Source of the DNA: Alkalihalobacillus sp. BA299
GTDB taxonomy: Bacteria; Bacillota; Bacilli; Bacillales; Bacillaceae_F
Direction: 5' to 3'
Length of the DNA: 64,000 bases
NCBI RefSeq assembly: GCF_017745675.1
Contig: NZ_JAFLJM010000008.1
Span: 62,001 to 126,000, forward strand
Below the pieces are notes generated by a model. The model ran no database searches, was not told the origin of the DNA, and was given only the letters and a program-made list of their open reading frames with translations. Each line of letters begins with the position of its first letter. Position 1 is the stretch's first letter. Below are positions 56,395-64,000 of this stretch, one piece after another. The position numbers and the translations under genes are program-made.

Positions 56395-57435
56395 TTACTG
56401 TTCTGGTAAATAAGACTCATCAAGCAGTTCATTTACATCAAATGGTGCATCTAGCCAACCATCATTCACCATGATTTCTTGAACCTTTTCCCAGCCTTCT
56501 TGATCTAAATATGCCGATCTGTTACTATCCGTCATACCAACATAAATGGCTGGATCAGCTTGAACTTTTCCTGCATCAACGATCATTTGTCTAGCATCTT
56601 CACCATTTTCCATATAGTAATCTACAACCGCTTGATAATCCGCTAAGAAATCTCTAACTGCATTTTCATTCTCTTCAATAAACTTAGGATCAAAGAAAAT
56701 AACTAAGAAATCCTCATCTACTGGAATACCCGTTTTTGAAGTAAATACAGTCGTAAATTCACCACTAGCTTCAGCTTCTGCAAAAAATGGTTGAGGGAAT
56801 AACCCTACATCAATTCTTTTCGATTTAACAGCTTCTGTCATAGCTGGAATTGGGGTAATTGCAAATTTTACGTCTTTATCAGGGTCTAAACCAGCACTTC
56901 TGATTGCACTTCTTGCCCAAAGGTCAGCTGGTGATCTAAAGTCAGAAATACCAATTGTTTTACCTTTAAGATCCTCAACACTTTCGATCCCTGATTCTTT
57001 TAAAGCCATAAAGGCGTTATTAAACCCTTCATTTGGAGTATCCTTTGTCAAAACAGTAACCACTTTTAAATCAATGCCTTGTTCATGAGCGATCATCGAT
57101 GCACCTTGTCCAAGAGAACCAGCGTCAAGTTGTCCTGCTTGATAAGCATTGAGCCTGTCTGCATTCGCTCTGAATTGAGAAACATTTAATGTATAACTTT
57201 TCCCTTTGTTAGGAGCTAATTCGTCATCTGCAATTTCTAGCAACCATAGCGTTTCCTCAGCAGCATATCCTCCACCAAATCGAATTTCGACAGGTTCTGC
57301 ATTTTCAACAGCTTCGCCACTTCCAGCATCCTTATTCTGAGAAGTTTCAGTTGGAGTACTAGATTCACCGCCACAGGCTATTAACATTCCAACCATGAAC
57401 GAAACCATTAAACTTAAAAATAAATATTTCTTCAT
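56395..57435 (-). CDS. ABC transporter substrate-binding lipoprotein (SsuA/TauA-like)
   Basis: 346 aa. Lipoprotein signal peptide (MKKYLFLSLMVSFMVGMLIAC, Cys about 21), Ser/Thr/Glu-rich linker, then an NMT1/SsuA-type periplasmic-binding fold (AYQAGQLDAGSLGQG, SVEDLKGKTIGISDFRSPADLW, KSKRIDVGLFPQPFFAEA). Such proteins bind sulfonates, nitrate analogues, thiamine precursors or aromatic acids. Its shared promoter with the aromatic operon points to an aromatic acid or a sulfonated aromatic. The start at 57435 follows GGGGGA by 6 nt. Confidence 0.9.
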   Translation of the reverse strand: MKKYLFLSLMVSFMVGMLIACGGESSTPTETSQNKDAGSGEAVENAEPVEIRFGGGYAAEETLWLLEIADDELAPNKGKSYTLNVSQFRANADRLNAYQAGQLDAGSLGQGASMIAHEQGIDLKVVTVLTKDTPNEGFNNAFMALKESGIESVEDLKGKTIGISDFRSPADLWARSAIRSAGLDPDKDVKFAITPIPAMTEAVKSKRIDVGLFPQPFFAEAEASGEFTTVFTSKTGIPVDEDFLVIFFDPKFIEENENAVRDFLADYQAVVDYYMENGEDARQMIVDAGKVQADPAIYVGMTDSNRSAYLDQEGWEKVQEIMVNDGWLDAPFDVNELLDESYLPEQ

Positions 57436-57560
57436 CAATAATCCCCCTATGTTCTGCATTAGATTCAATACCATTGTGAGTTAAAACTGTAATCCATTAA
57501 GGAAATTCGTCTAATTCACTCTAGTTGCTAAATTGAGTCTCGATTGCCTCCTCTCTTTTA

Positions 57561-57627
57561 TGTTTTGTATATAAAACACTGTTTTTTCTATATACATATT
57601 GTAAATAGTTTTTAAGTATAAAGTCAA
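57561..57627 (-). promoter_or_regulatory. Promoter and operator of the importer operon
   Basis: Minus strand TTGACT (57622-57627), 18 bp, TACAAT (57598-57603), and downstream TGTTTTGTATATAAAACAC (57561-57579), a near-palindrome. The block matches 51910-51954 almost base for base. Confidence 0.75.
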
Positions 57628-57699
57628 TTGCATTATTTTAATTTTTAAAAAATTCGGTTAAGTAATCTCACATATTTTTGTAACTTCCGAACATTTATA

Positions 57700-57713
57700 T
57701 TAAAGCGCTTACA
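57700..57713. promoter_or_regulatory. cre-like site upstream of the importer operon
   Basis: TTAAAGCGCTTACA differs from the CcpA consensus TGNAARCGNWWNCA at one place. It lies about 75 bp before the -35, so its effect, if any, is uncertain. Confidence 0.35.
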
Positions 57714-57856
57714 TTTTGTGAGTAATCTTTAGCTATTGCTTATCTATTATAATTAAAACAAGGTATTCTTTCGGAAATTGCTAAAAAAATTTTTTTCTAT
57801 TATTCCTACTGAAAAATTTCTACCAAAGTAAACCCTAATAAAATCATAATAAAAAA

Positions 57857-57883
57857 ATGACTCCAGCCCTTTACTAGAGTCAT
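57857..57883 (-). terminator. ywgA terminator
   Basis: ATGACTC / GAGTCAT stem followed on the minus strand by a run of seven or more T, about 45 bp past the ywgA stop. The remaining gap up to the importer promoter is AT-rich without other visible elements. Confidence 0.75.
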
Positions 57884-57928
57884 ACACTAATACTTCTATA
57901 TTGTTCATTTAAGCGGCACAGCTGAATT

Positions 57929-58429
57929 TTATTGTAACTGTTTGAGTTGATCAATATAAGAAAATGCCCGGTCCATTTCTTCCTCCGAATAATTTTGCTT
58001 CTTTTTGACCGTCATGACTTTTTCAATGATTTCCTCTTTTGACAGCTCATCAAAGTAAAGCACTGTTGAAACGAGTTCAAGAAACCGCGAGCTTTGATCA
58101 TTCATACTTGACACGGACGGCTGAATGTTCGGCAATTCAAGATTGTACATCTTCAGGAACTTGACCCCTTCATCCGTCAATATGTACCGGTATTGTTGAT
58201 AACCACTTTTCGTTTCTAGCGTTTCTTGTAAAAAACCGAGGTTGCATAGCTCTTCAATTCGAAGTGTGAGCTCTTCTGAATACGGTCCAAACATATGAAA
58301 CTTAAATCGTTCTGAAAATGGAATGTTTAATTTTTTAGAGATATAAACAATCTTTTGCAGCTTTTTCCGTCCAACAATTTCACCCGCTTGTTGAAACATG
58401 AATAACAGCTTTACATGTTCCTTTAGCAA
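57929..58429 (-). CDS. ywgA: YwgA family protein
   Basis: 166 aa, the B. subtilis YwgA length. Starts LKEHVKLLFMFQQAGEIVGRKKLQKIVYISKKL and reads like a winged-helix-type fold (GRKKLQKIVYI, FGPYSEELTLRIEELCNLGFL, YILTDEGVKFL) with a helical C-terminus. Function unknown. The start TTG at 58429 is 5 nt after GGGAGGAG; the ATG at 58447 overlaps the upstream stop and the site itself. It overlaps or abuts the HD-domain gene, as in B. subtilis where ywgA follows ywfO-type genes nearby. Confidence 0.82.
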   Translation of the reverse strand: MLKEHVKLLFMFQQAGEIVGRKKLQKIVYISKKLNIPFSERFKFHMFGPYSEELTLRIEELCNLGFLQETLETKSGYQQYRYILTDEGVKFLKMYNLELPNIQPSVSSMNDQSSRFLELVSTVLYFDELSKEEIIEKVMTVKKKQNYSEEEMDRAFSYIDQLKQLQ

Positions 58430-58443
58430 AACGCTCCTCCCCT

Positions 58444-59739
58444 TCATTTAAAAAGAATGTCTTTAATTTTTTGCTTTATCGTTGCATTCTCTGTTTCATC
58501 CTCTAGAACATCGAATGGAAAGTATAATTTGTGGTCCGTTCGTTTTTTTCCAGAAATCGCCTCTACGACTTCGGATTCACGAGACAATTCGCGAATTTTT
58601 CCATTTGGCATCTGCAAATGGATCGGCAAACGCTCTTCTTCTTCACCAGGGCGATAAAAATCGTACGGCAGGTCAGAAGATGAGTCTACTACGAGATAGT
58701 ATTCAGGGTTAATGCCAGCTTCATGGAAAAGCTGGTAAAGTACAGGCCATTCCTTCATTTGCAAATTTGGATTAAATTCGACATATTTAAACAATCTTCT
58801 ATTTAAAAATCTACCACAAAGATCACTTAAAATGCGATCATCTTCATCCTGCCAAATTTGGAAATAATAAAGGATTATCGCCTCATCAAGCCGCAAATAG
58901 TCTTCAATACTCATATTTTCATTAAACAGCGAATAAAAGTGAATCGGCTCTTGTTTAAACTGGTACCCCGTCTCATATAAATGCTTCGTTCGCCACAAAA
59001 TTTTACTTAAAATCACTTCTGCACTGCGCGTGACAGGGTGAAAATAAACTTGCCAATACATCTGGTAGCGGCTCATAATATAATCTTCGACCGCATGCAT
59101 CCCACTTTGCTTAATAACCACTTGGTCTTCTAACGGCCGCATGACTCGTAAAATTCGTTCCATATCAAAATGACCGTAGCTAACCCCTGTAAAGTAAGCA
59201 TCTCGTTGCAAATAATCCATCCGGTCCGCATCAATTTGACTAGAAATTAAACTGACGACTAACTTGTTGTTGTATGTTTTTTCAATAACATCTGCTACTT
59301 TTTGCGGAAAATCGTCCCCCATTTTGCGGAGCACTTCGTTGATTTCTGTTTTTCCAATAATAATTTCTCTCGTCCACTCTTCGTGGTCGGTATTAAACAC
59401 TTTTTCAAAGGAATGGGAAAAAGGGCCATGACCGACATCATGCAATAGCGCCGCCGCTAAACATAATAGCCGTTCATTATTATCCCAATGAGGCCGTCCT
59501 TGAAACACTTCAATAATTCTCCGTGTGATTTCATAAACTCCAAGCGAATGATTAAAGCGAGAGTGTTCCGCCCCGTGGAACGTGAAAAATGTCGTCCCTA
59601 GCTGACGAATGCGGCGTAAGCGTTGAAATTCTCTTGTACCTATCAGCTCCCAAATGAGCGTATCCCGAACATGTATGTAACGATGGACAGGGTCTTTAAA
59701 CACTTTTTCTTCACTTAATTGACCATTTATATTTTGCAT
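58444..59739 (-). CDS. ywfO: HD-domain phosphohydrolase (YwfO family)
   Basis: 431 aa. HD metal site: GAEHSRFNHSLGVYEI, then LLHDVGHGPFSHSFE and later SSQIDADRMDYLQRD, the H...HD...D set of dNTP triphosphohydrolase-like enzymes. B. subtilis YwfO is of this type, and the family hydrolyses nucleoside triphosphates. The start at 59739 is preferred because GGAGATGGAG lies 8 nt upstream; the GTG at 59748 is inside it. Followed directly by ywgA. Confidence 0.9.
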   Translation of the reverse strand: MQNINGQLSEEKVFKDPVHRYIHVRDTLIWELIGTREFQRLRRIRQLGTTFFTFHGAEHSRFNHSLGVYEITRRIIEVFQGRPHWDNNERLLCLAAALLHDVGHGPFSHSFEKVFNTDHEEWTREIIIGKTEINEVLRKMGDDFPQKVADVIEKTYNNKLVVSLISSQIDADRMDYLQRDAYFTGVSYGHFDMERILRVMRPLEDQVVIKQSGMHAVEDYIMSRYQMYWQVYFHPVTRSAEVILSKILWRTKHLYETGYQFKQEPIHFYSLFNENMSIEDYLRLDEAIILYYFQIWQDEDDRILSDLCGRFLNRRLFKYVEFNPNLQMKEWPVLYQLFHEAGINPEYYLVVDSSSDLPYDFYRPGEEEERLPIHLQMPNGKIRELSRESEVVEAISGKKRTDHKLYFPFDVLEDETENATIKQKIKDILFK

Positions 59740-59881
59740 AAAGCACACTCCATCTCCATTTTACTATCTCTATTATACTAAAGAAGAGAAAGGTTGTCCT
59801 AAAGCTTGAAGCGGCTTAACGAAATATAAACATTTCAGGATTTGACAGCAATGAAGGAAGGGATTTTTATTTTTTGGGTAG

Positions 59882-60013
59882 TTTATTCTCAACTTCGCAT
59901 CGTTTATTTTTAAGTTTAGGACTTTTATTTTCTAGTTCGTGGCTTTTATTTTCAACTTTCTCTATTTTATTTTCAACTTTGACCAATTTAAAGATTTCTC
60001 GACAAAAACAAAC
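59882..60013. repeat. Degenerate 21-bp-period array, copy 2
   Basis: Five units with TTTATTTTCAACTTT-like starts at 59882, 59903, 59924, 59945 and 59966, spacing exactly 21 bp, followed by AAAGATTTCTCGACAAAAAC (59990-60009) as in the copy at 36625-36734. It fills most of the gap between the HD-domain gene and the DUF1450 gene. Confidence 0.75.
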
Positions 60014-60095
60014 AAATGTCGACACAACCGAGCAACGTATTCAGTAATTTTTCTATAAGTAAAAAGCTATCCGAAACACTAAGGATCAGATAGCT

Positions 60096-60317
60096 TCATT
60101 TTAATTTTTTTCCGACTTTTTCAATGAGTTGATCTTCATTTGCAGCCGATATCGGACGGTTATTGACCATCGTAAAAGACTTTTTTCGGCCTGGCCCACA
60201 ATACGATTGACACCCGATATGAATTTCTGCATCAGGGTCGAGCTTTTTTAACCGAGGCAATAAAGTTTTTATATTCGTGGCTTGGCAAATGTCACATATG
60301 CGAAATTCGTTTGCCAT
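60096..60317 (-). CDS. DUF1450 family small Cys-rich protein
   Basis: 73 aa. Cys pairs in [11 protein letters not shown] and [16 protein letters not shown] fit the DUF1450 (YuzB-like) family, a thioredoxin-fold-like group that may hold an Fe-S cluster or act in thiol exchange. Ends [20 protein letters not shown]-type site is weak (AAAGGAATTAACG before the ATG). Divergent from lipL with about 150 bp between; no partner suggests its function. Confidence 0.82.
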   Translation of the reverse strand: MANEFRICDICQATNIKTLLPRLKKLDPDAEIHIGCQSYCGPGRKKSFTMVNNRPISAANEDQLIEKVGKKLK

Positions 60318-60464
60318 TATCGTTAATTCCTTTCATTTCTTTATGGTAAGATAAGATGAATAATGTCTTTTATTCACAAAGGATAGTATACCATATCTAC
60401 TATCGTTCGCAATCTTTAGCGATTTTAGACGTATTTTTAGTTCCAACTTTAAGGAGTAACGTTT

Positions 60465-61298
60465 ATGAATACATTAACCCATCATCTTACTAACCGACCT
60501 TGGCGGTTTATTGATCAGTCAACACTAGGGCGTTATTTTGAGGCTCTTCAGTCATTTGCTTATGACGACGCATTATGTATAGCGGTTGGAACCAGTTCTT
60601 CTGATTCAATTCTAAGGACGTGGGTTCACCATCATACGGTTGTCCTCGGCATTCAGGACAGTCGGCTTCCTTTCGTTCAAGAAGGTATCGAATATTTAGA
60701 AGATCAAGGGTACCATGTCATCGTTCGGAATTCTGGCGGACTTGCCGTTGTTCTCGATGAAGGTATATTAAATGTGTCACTCATTCTTAAGGAAGAGAAA
60801 AAGTTTTCCATTAATGACGGATATGAGTTTATGTTTGCCCTTATTCAACAGCTGCTGCTCCCTTACGGAGTGGACGTTCATGCAAAAGAAGTCATCGGTT
60901 CCTATTGCCCTGGTTCCTATGATTTGAGCATTGACGGCAAAAAGTTTGCTGGTATCTCACAACGGCGCATCCGTGGCGGCGTTGCCGTACAAATTTACCT
61001 TTGTGTAAGTGGAAGCGGCAGTGAGCGTGCGAAGCTCATTCAAACATTTTATAGCCGTGCTGTGCAAGGCCAGCCAACAGCATTTGAATATCCGAAGATC
61101 GTCCCTGAAACGATGGCATCATTAACCGAACTACTAAATGAAGAACTAACGGTTCAAGCAGTTATTCATCAGCTGCTACTTACATGTAAAGAGCAAGGGG
61201 CTCACCTTTCTTCCTCTTCCTTTACGGAATTAGAAATGCAGTCCTATGAAGAACAGTACGTTCGCATTATTAAACGGAATGAGCGAATCAACGGATAA
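60465..61298 (+). CDS. lipL: Octanoyl-[GcvH]:protein N-octanoyltransferase
   Basis: 277 aa, LplA/LipB fold. RNSGGLAVVLDEGILNVSLI, catalytic Cys about 148 in GSYCPGSYDLSI, and Lys about 160 in GKKFAGISQRR. LipL moves octanoyl from GcvH to the E2 subunits of 2-oxo acid dehydrogenases, completing lipoate assembly in Gram-positives. Cys in GSYCPGSYD separates it from ATP-dependent LplA ligases. AAGGAG before the ATG. It converges with pta on the terminator at 61303. Confidence 0.92.
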   Translation: MNTLTHHLTNRPWRFIDQSTLGRYFEALQSFAYDDALCIAVGTSSSDSILRTWVHHHTVVLGIQDSRLPFVQEGIEYLEDQGYHVIVRNSGGLAVVLDEGILNVSLILKEEKKFSINDGYEFMFALIQQLLLPYGVDVHAKEVIGSYCPGSYDLSIDGKKFAGISQRRIRGGVAVQIYLCVSGSGSERAKLIQTFYSRAVQGQPTAFEYPKIVPETMASLTELLNEELTVQAVIHQLLLTCKEQGAHLSSSSFTELEMQSYEEQYVRIIKRNERING

Positions 61299-61302
61299 AT
61301 TC

Positions 61303-61358
61303 AAAGTGCCAGGCATCTCCAATGCTGTAAAAGCATTAAAGGTGCCTGGCACCGTTTT
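61303..61358. terminator. Bidirectional terminator built on the GGTGCCAGGCACC repeat
   Basis: AAAGTGCCAGGCA (61303-61315) pairs with TGCCTGGCACC (61343-61353), with an inner AATGCT/AGCATT hairpin, and GTTTTTAT after it on the plus strand. It separates the convergent lipL and pta genes. Confidence 0.75.
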
Positions 61359-61371
61359 TATGTGGCTGTTT

Positions 61372-62361
61372 TTATGCTAATACTTTTCGTGTGATCGATT
61401 GCATCGCTGTAATGAGGGAGAGTTTATAGACGTCAGATACATTACAACCACGAGATAGATCGTTTACTGGCTTGTTTAACCCTTGTAAAATCGGTCCAAT
61501 CGCGTCATATCCACCGAGACGTTGAGCAATCTTATAACCTAAGTTTCCTGACTCTAAGCTCGGGAAGATGAATACGTTCGCTTCCCCACGTAATGGCGAA
61601 TCTGGAGCTTTCTTTTGAGCAACAGCTGGAACAAACGCTGCATCAAATTGGAATTCACCATCAATGACTAAATCCGGTCGTGCTTGTTGTGCTAACTTTG
61701 TAGCTTCAGATACTTTACGTGTTTCGATTGATGATGCGGAACCTTTCGTTGAAAAGCTTAACATCGCGACTTTTGGATCTAATCCAAAAACTTTTGCAGT
61801 TTCTGCTGTAGCAATCGCAATTTCCGCTAATTCTTCGGCATTCGGAGCAATATTGATCGCACAATCACCAAATACAAATTTTTTATCACCTTTAACCATA
61901 ATGAAAACACCTGATGTTTTCTTAATTCCTGGCTGAGTTTTAATAATTTGTAAAGCAGGTCGTACTGTATCTCCTGTTGAATGAGCAGCTCCACTAACTA
62001 AGCCATCTGCTTTATCAAGATGTACAAGCATCGTGCCAAAATAATTTTCTTGCATTAGTTTTTCTCTCGCACTATCTTCCGTTTCTTTTCCCTTGCGGCG
62101 TTCCACAAAAGATGCAATTAATTCATCTAAATATTTATATGATTTGGGTTCAATGATCTCGACGTCTTTAAAAGTAACGCCAAGCTCTTTTGCTTTTGAA
62201 AAAATCTCAGTTTCACTTCCAACTAAAATGGGCTTAACAACTTCATCATTTGATAACTGGCCGGCAGCTTGTAAAATTCTCTCATCAAAACCTTCTGGTA
62301 AAACAACATTTGGGTAATGACTTTTCACTTGCGCTTTTATTTCTGTAAAGAGATCGCTCAT
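61372..62361 (-). CDS. pta: Phosphate acetyltransferase
   Basis: 329 aa, the short Pta form. Features: NVVLPEGFDERILQAA, GAAHSTGDTVRPALQIIKTQPG, FGDCAINIAPNAEELAEIA, MLSFSTKGSA and PVNDLSRGC. Interconverts acetyl-CoA and acetyl phosphate in overflow metabolism. The ATG at 62361 follows AGGAGG by 7 nt. B. subtilis pta is CcpA-activated; no good cre was found in the 350 bp upstream here. Confidence 0.96.
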   Translation of the reverse strand: MSDLFTEIKAQVKSHYPNVVLPEGFDERILQAAGQLSNDEVVKPILVGSETEIFSKAKELGVTFKDVEIIEPKSYKYLDELIASFVERRKGKETEDSAREKLMQENYFGTMLVHLDKADGLVSGAAHSTGDTVRPALQIIKTQPGIKKTSGVFIMVKGDKKFVFGDCAINIAPNAEELAEIAIATAETAKVFGLDPKVAMLSFSTKGSASSIETRKVSEATKLAQQARPDLVIDGEFQFDAAFVPAVAQKKAPDSPLRGEANVFIFPSLESGNLGYKIAQRLGGYDAIGPILQGLNKPVNDLSRGCNVSDVYKLSLITAMQSITRKVLA

Positions 62362-62659
62362 TATTCTTCCTCCTACCATTGATCAGATGACCTTACCATA
62401 AGCATACTCCTCTTTATTTGAAAAATAAACCACCTTGGTTAATGTAGTAAAAATGAAAATTTTCTATCATTTTACATATTACATTCAATCATTATATTAA
62501 TAAATTTTTCCAATATATCCGCTATAAATTACGATTAAAGTACTCCTTTTCATCGTTTCCTTCTTCGCCAACGCTCATGCAATCAAAAGCTCGCTAATAT
62601 TTTACAAAAATAACAGCAGCTTCTTTTTTTCTGAATTTTCATTATTTATTGTTGATAAA

Positions 62660-62675
62660 ATGAATATCTATTCAT
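62660..62675. promoter_or_regulatory. FadR-like operator before the enoyl-CoA hydratase gene
   Basis: ATGAATATCTATTCAT: perfect 7-bp arms around TC, containing TGAAT-N4-ATTCA as at the fadF promoter. It lies 40 bp before the start codon, near a possible -10 (GATAAAAT at 62654). The rest of the pta-hydratase gap is AT-rich with no other element recognised. Confidence 0.55.
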
Positions 62676-62715
62676 TATAATGAAAGGAGCCGAACAATTA
62701 AGGGAGTGGATTGGA

Positions 62716-63456
62716 ATGGAACATCAACCTGTAATATATGAAGGAAAACAAAATGTCGCCACGATTACATTAAATCGACCTAGCGTCAAAAATGCCATTA
62801 ACTTAGCGATGCATCAGGAGCTTTACCGTGCATTTCAACAAGCCAACGAAGACGATGAAGTTCATATGATCGTTTTAACAGGGTCAGGCGATGCTTTTAG
62901 TTCTGGAGCCGATTTAAAAAGTTTTGCGACAGAAGAAGTAAGCAATATTGATTATGGTGATTATTTAAAAGAGACTTATGATAAACTTTTACTATTTATG
63001 GATACGATCCAAAAGCCTACTGTCGCGTATATCAATGGTATCGCCGTTGGAGCCGGCTTGAGCCTTGCCCTCGCTTGTGACTTCCGGGTAGCTGAGTATG
63101 ATGCGAAAATGGGATTAAGCTTCTTAAAAATTGGCCTCGTTCCTGACGCAGGAGCCTCATATTACCTTCCCCGACTCGTCGGCCTTGGAAAGGCGCTTGA
63201 AATGTCTCTAGGTGAACCCATTTCAGCGGAAGAAGCCTACCGAATTGGCTTGGTTCATAAAATCGGACAACCTGATGAACTCGTTGAACAACTTCTACAG
63301 ATTCCAACCGGTGCATATGGACTCATGAAAAAAAATATGCGCTCAAGCTATGAACATTCATTAGCTGAAGTCCTTAAAATGGAAGAAGATGCCCAAAGTG
63401 TAGCAGGAAAAACGGACGAACATATTGCTGCTGTACAGCGATTCTTAAAAAAATAG
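62716..63456 (+). CDS. Enoyl-CoA hydratase/isomerase (crotonase family)
   Basis: 246 aa. Crotonase fold: LNRPSVKNAINLAMHQEL, SSGADLKSFA, NGIAVGAGLSLALACDFRVA (oxyanion hole) and LVPDAGASYYLPRLVG with the Asp/Glu positions of this family. Likely hydrates 2-enoyl-CoA, or isomerises, in fatty-acid or related degradation. The start at 62716 follows AGGGAG by 8 nt; the ATG at 62680 is nearer the operator and lacks a site. It could supply the hydratase missing from the 12-17 kb beta-oxidation block. Confidence 0.88.
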   Translation: MEHQPVIYEGKQNVATITLNRPSVKNAINLAMHQELYRAFQQANEDDEVHMIVLTGSGDAFSSGADLKSFATEEVSNIDYGDYLKETYDKLLLFMDTIQKPTVAYINGIAVGAGLSLALACDFRVAEYDAKMGLSFLKIGLVPDAGASYYLPRLVGLGKALEMSLGEPISAEEAYRIGLVHKIGQPDELVEQLLQIPTGAYGLMKKNMRSSYEHSLAEVLKMEEDAQSVAGKTDEHIAAVQRFLKK

Positions 63457-63465
63457 CCATAACAG

Positions 63466-63516
63466 AAAGCTAACTCAAACGCTCGCATTTAGCTACTAAT
63501 ATGAGTTAGCTTTTCT
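63466..63516 (+). terminator. Terminator after the enoyl-CoA hydratase gene
   Basis: AAAGCTAACTCA pairs with TGAGTTAGCTTTT around a 25-nt loop, followed by TCTTCTTTTT. Confidence 0.75.
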
Positions 63517-63714
63517 TCTTTTTAAATGAAAAACTACGTTCTTTTTTATATGTGAATCCTTTTAATTTCTTTATAAATTCGGTTGTTACCTCATTTAGCT
63601 CCCTTAAATTACTGTCTACACTATTCCCTATGTAGGTAATATGGAACAGTTTCACCTGTTTATGGTATAGTATGTTTTGGTACATATATTTTCAAATTTA
63701 AAAGGAGTGTTAGT

Positions 63715-64000
63715 ATGAGTGAAGCAGCAATTACTTTAGATGGTTGGTATTGTCTACATGATTTCCGCGCGATCAACTGGCCTGCATGGAAGACGCTTTC
63801 TAGTGAAGAACGTCAGCAAGTATTAAACGAATTCATTGGAATGCTTGAAGAGTGGAACCAAACCGAAGAAAACAATGAAGGTAGTCATGCGCTTTACACG
63901 ATTGTTGGGCAAAAAGCTGACTTTATGCTTATGCTACTTCGTCCAACTATGGAACAACTGAACGAAATTGAAACAGTATTTAATAAAACTCGTTTTGCTG
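63715..64000 (+). CDS. hemQ: Coproheme decarboxylase HemQ (N-terminal part)
   Basis: The first 95 codons only; the gene runs off the right edge. The product starts [20 protein letters not shown], then [15 protein letters not shown] and later [21 protein letters not shown], which fits the Gram-positive HemQ (YwfI, chlorite-dismutase fold). HemQ makes heme b from coproheme. AAAGGAGTG stands 6 nt before the ATG. An inverted repeat AACAG-N6-CTGTT (63645-63660) precedes a TATAGT hexamer in the upstream gap and may be part of its control. Confidence 0.93.
   Translation, partial: MSEAAITLDGWYCLHDFRAINWPAWKTLSSEERQQVLNEFIGMLEEWNQTEENNEGSHALYTIVGQKADFMLMLLRPTMEQLNEIETVFNKTRFA

Noticed and set aside
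62362..62715. CcpA activation site before pta, as in B. subtilis
   Set aside because: No sequence with the AARCG core and fitting flanks was found in the gap.

Overview
The window is a stretch of a low-GC, endospore-forming Firmicute chromosome, most likely a Bacillaceae member. This rests on protein-level recognition of Spo0F, PbpG, YwhD, YwgA, YwiB and RpoE, on AGGAGG-type ribosome binding sites, and on gene order. The backbone follows the Bacillus subtilis hemQ-pta-lipL ... ywgA ... ywhD-pbpG-speE-speB ... argS-ywiB ... clsB-fadF-acdA-rpoE-pyrG-ywjG-spo0F-fbaA-ywjH-murAB-glpX segment. No replication, phage, tRNA or rRNA genes are seen.

Layout. 1-7.7 kb: glpX (partial), murA2, transaldolase-like aldolase, fbaA, spo0F, ywjG, pyrG and rpoE, all conserved housekeeping. 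8.2-19.4 kb: a short-chain acyl-CoA block (fused isobutyryl-CoA mutase icmF, a TetR regulator, two acyl-CoA dehydrogenases, 3-hydroxybutyryl-CoA dehydrogenase, thiolase and the Fe-S protein FadF). With the enoyl-CoA hydratase at 62.7 kb it can take isobutyryl- or butyryl-CoA to acetyl-CoA. 19.6-24.4 kb: cardiolipin synthase, a cluster of palindromic repeats, a ZosA-like metal ATPase under a probable PerR box, a hydrolase and a tiny XapX membrane protein.

24.5-34.2 kb: a sugar-acid island (TRAP transporter DctPQM, two zinc-type dehydrogenases, a LacI repressor, an IolC-like kinase, a class II aldolase and an IolA-like dehydrogenase). It carries three matching LacI-type operators and a cre-like site on a strong promoter. 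It looks like the lower half of inositol catabolism fed from a different substrate. 34.4-41.7 kb: argS-ywiB, speE-speB, pbpG and ywhD backbone genes.

41.8-57.5 kb: an aromatic-catabolism island. One ten-gene operon runs from a cupin to a dihydrodiol dehydrogenase and includes both subunits of a Rieske ring-hydroxylating dioxygenase, an extradiol dioxygenase, a ThDP enzyme, an aldehyde dehydrogenase and an aspartate-dehydrogenase-like protein. A second operon encodes a SsuABC/TauABC-type importer plus an alpha/beta hydrolase. The two promoters share a near-identical block of about 45 bp containing a palindrome, and an IclR regulator sits between them. The substrate is not identified. This is the best candidate for an undescribed system in the window.

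57.9-64 kb: ywgA, an HD phosphohydrolase, a DUF1450 protein, lipL, pta, enoyl-CoA hydratase and hemQ (partial). Intergenic spaces hold several interspersed repeat families: a cloverleaf-like element beside spo0F, palindromic units with covarying stems, 21-bp-period arrays, and a GGTGCCAGGCACC-type palindrome. All functional calls come from reading the sequence; no database search was run.
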